A DNA stretch of 27,960 nt, from assembly GCA_003427395.1 (NCBI GenBank), contig BFEA01000460.1, forward strand, positions 95,614 to 123,573, read 5' to 3'. The position numbers and the translations under genes were made by a program. The stretch is from Chara braunii (taxonomy: Eukaryota > Streptophyta > Charophyceae > Charales > Characeae). The notes beneath the pieces were generated by a model. It was not told where the DNA came from. It saw only the letters and a list, made by a program, of their open reading frames with translations, and did no database searches. Positions 26,974-27,960 of the stretch are shown here, piece after piece (positions within the stretch are counted from its first letter, which is position 1; each line of letters opens with the position of its first letter).

Positions 26974-27848
26974 ATTAGTAGAATCTCTTTCTAATGAAAC
27001 GGCTTGCTTTCTGGTCAACACGCTGTCATTTCATGGTGATCGACCTCCAGAACTCGTCATGGAACCCCGTGTTGTGCTTGGTGAAGTGAGAAACTTTCAA
27101 ACACGTTTTACGTCTAAAATGATAGAGAAAAAGAAAATAAGGAAAGTTGAGGAGTCTCTGATTAATATTCTTGATGACCCAGATCCAAAACTTCCACAAA
27201 GGAAGAATGAACAAGGAAGGAAGAGGAAATTTATTCTCAAGAATGATTTGGAAGACGGGACAGTGATTACTGACATGATTACTAAAATGTTGGAAGAGAC
27301 AAAAGTGACCCTGTCCTTCAAGGAAGCAATGACTCTAACACCTAAGTTGAGAGAAAAACTAAAAAAACTGATTGAGAAGAAGAAATTAGAAGTTAATTAT
27401 TTGGGATCAATTTTTTCCTGTCAGGTGAACAGATCATTGCCAGGTTGCAAGATGAGATTCTCAACCGTGGGATGTGAGCACCTAACCATTTATATTAATC
27501 AAGTGAAGATTCGAGCCTTAGTGGACTCTGGGGCAGAGATGATACTTCTTTCTCGGAGAACAATGGAGGCTTATGACTTATCTATTGATAGACCTGCACA
27601 AAACATTCTGAGTAATATTGCAGGATAATTTTTTGTGGTTGGATTTATTGACAATCTGCCTGTCGGAGTTGGGACCATGTCAGTTGAATTACTGGGTTTT
27701 GTAGCCTCGGAACTGTACCACGATTGTATCTTGGGCAATCCATTATTGCATAGAATGAAGGAAGTCCAATTTTTCAGTCATGATGCATCATCCTGGATCG
27801 ACCTACAAGATCCGGAGACTGCTCAGGAACAGACCTTTATGGTCTGCA
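26918..27848 (+). pseudogene. Gag-Pol junction and retropepsin of the second Ty3/gypsy element
   Basis: Open in the +1 frame relative to gag from 26918 to TAA 27626-27628, then readable in the same frame to about 27850. It includes ITKMLEETKVTLSFKEAMTL followed by TPKLREKL, a segment that in basidiomycete Ty3/gypsy elements precedes the protease. The active site is ALVDSGAEMILLS (D203, S204, G205), followed after the stop by DNLPVGVG and CILGNPLLHRM, the ILGxPLL protease motif. So the retropepsin is complete apart from the TAA between the two halves. It is cut short by the GC-rich block at 27,850. Confidence 0.75.
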
Positions 27849-27849
27849 C

Positions 27850-27960
27850 CAGGGTTGTCGAGCCCCGGCCCCGGGGCCCCGGCGGGGGTCGCGGGGGCCG
27901 GGGGTCGGCACCCCTGGCACCGGCAAAGAAAAAAAGAAAAAAAAAGAAAAAAGAAAAAAA
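27850..27960 (+). repeat. GC-rich block with A-rich tail (runs off the window)
   Basis: At about 27850 the moderate composition of the protease region changes abruptly to ~75 bases that are nearly all G and C, including CCCCGGCCCCGGGGCCCCGG (self-complementary). From 27926 it becomes an A-rich run with scattered G that continues to the window edge. A GC-rich head with an A-rich tail, inserted into another transposon, resembles the 3' end of a retroposon. An expanded low-complexity repeat is the alternative. Confidence 0.5.

Overview
The window looks like a transposon graveyard from a eukaryotic genome. I see no intact host gene. Fungal, and probably basidiomycete, is my best guess. The plus-strand protease region is built like Ty3/gypsy elements I know from that group, and duplicated DNA inside the window shows repeated CpG to TpG/CpA changes. 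A primer-binding-site candidate that resembles plant tRNA-Asp complements argues for caution, so the host stays unassigned.

Layout. 1-4.3 kb: anonymous DNA with short tandem repeats, a (TC)n run and two weak, broken reading frames. About 4.30-5.11 kb: rearranged pieces of a 28S rRNA gene, one on the plus strand followed by inverted pieces. About 6.17-7.11 kb: a degenerate copy of a repeat whose second copy lies at about 21.9-22.7 kb; both carry the same unknown protein. 7.34-7.46 kb: three consecutive hairpins. 8.42-16.13 kb, minus strand: a nearly full-length, dead Ty3/gypsy chromovirus in the order Gag, zinc knuckle, protease, reverse transcriptase, RNase H, integrase, chromodomain. Its integrase is partly duplicated in tandem, and its gag is interrupted by a ~479 bp non-autonomous insertion with a target-site duplication. 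16.1-21.5 kb: anonymous DNA with microsatellites and one weak reading frame.

21.7 kb to the end, plus strand: the 5' part of a second, unrelated Ty3/gypsy element. It has a possible LTR, a possible primer binding site, then about 2.6 kb of degenerate reading frames before gag, then Gag with a damaged zinc knuckle and a retropepsin. At 27.85 kb the protease region gives way to a very GC-rich block with an A-rich tail.

The most novel signal is in that pre-gag stretch: an ~80-residue module of unknown function repeated at least four times between 23.2 and 24.9 kb, with a fifth homologue at 21.8 kb. I cannot assign it to a known family. Every protein-coding locus reported here carries stops, frameshifts or lost ligands, or is too weak to be called a gene.
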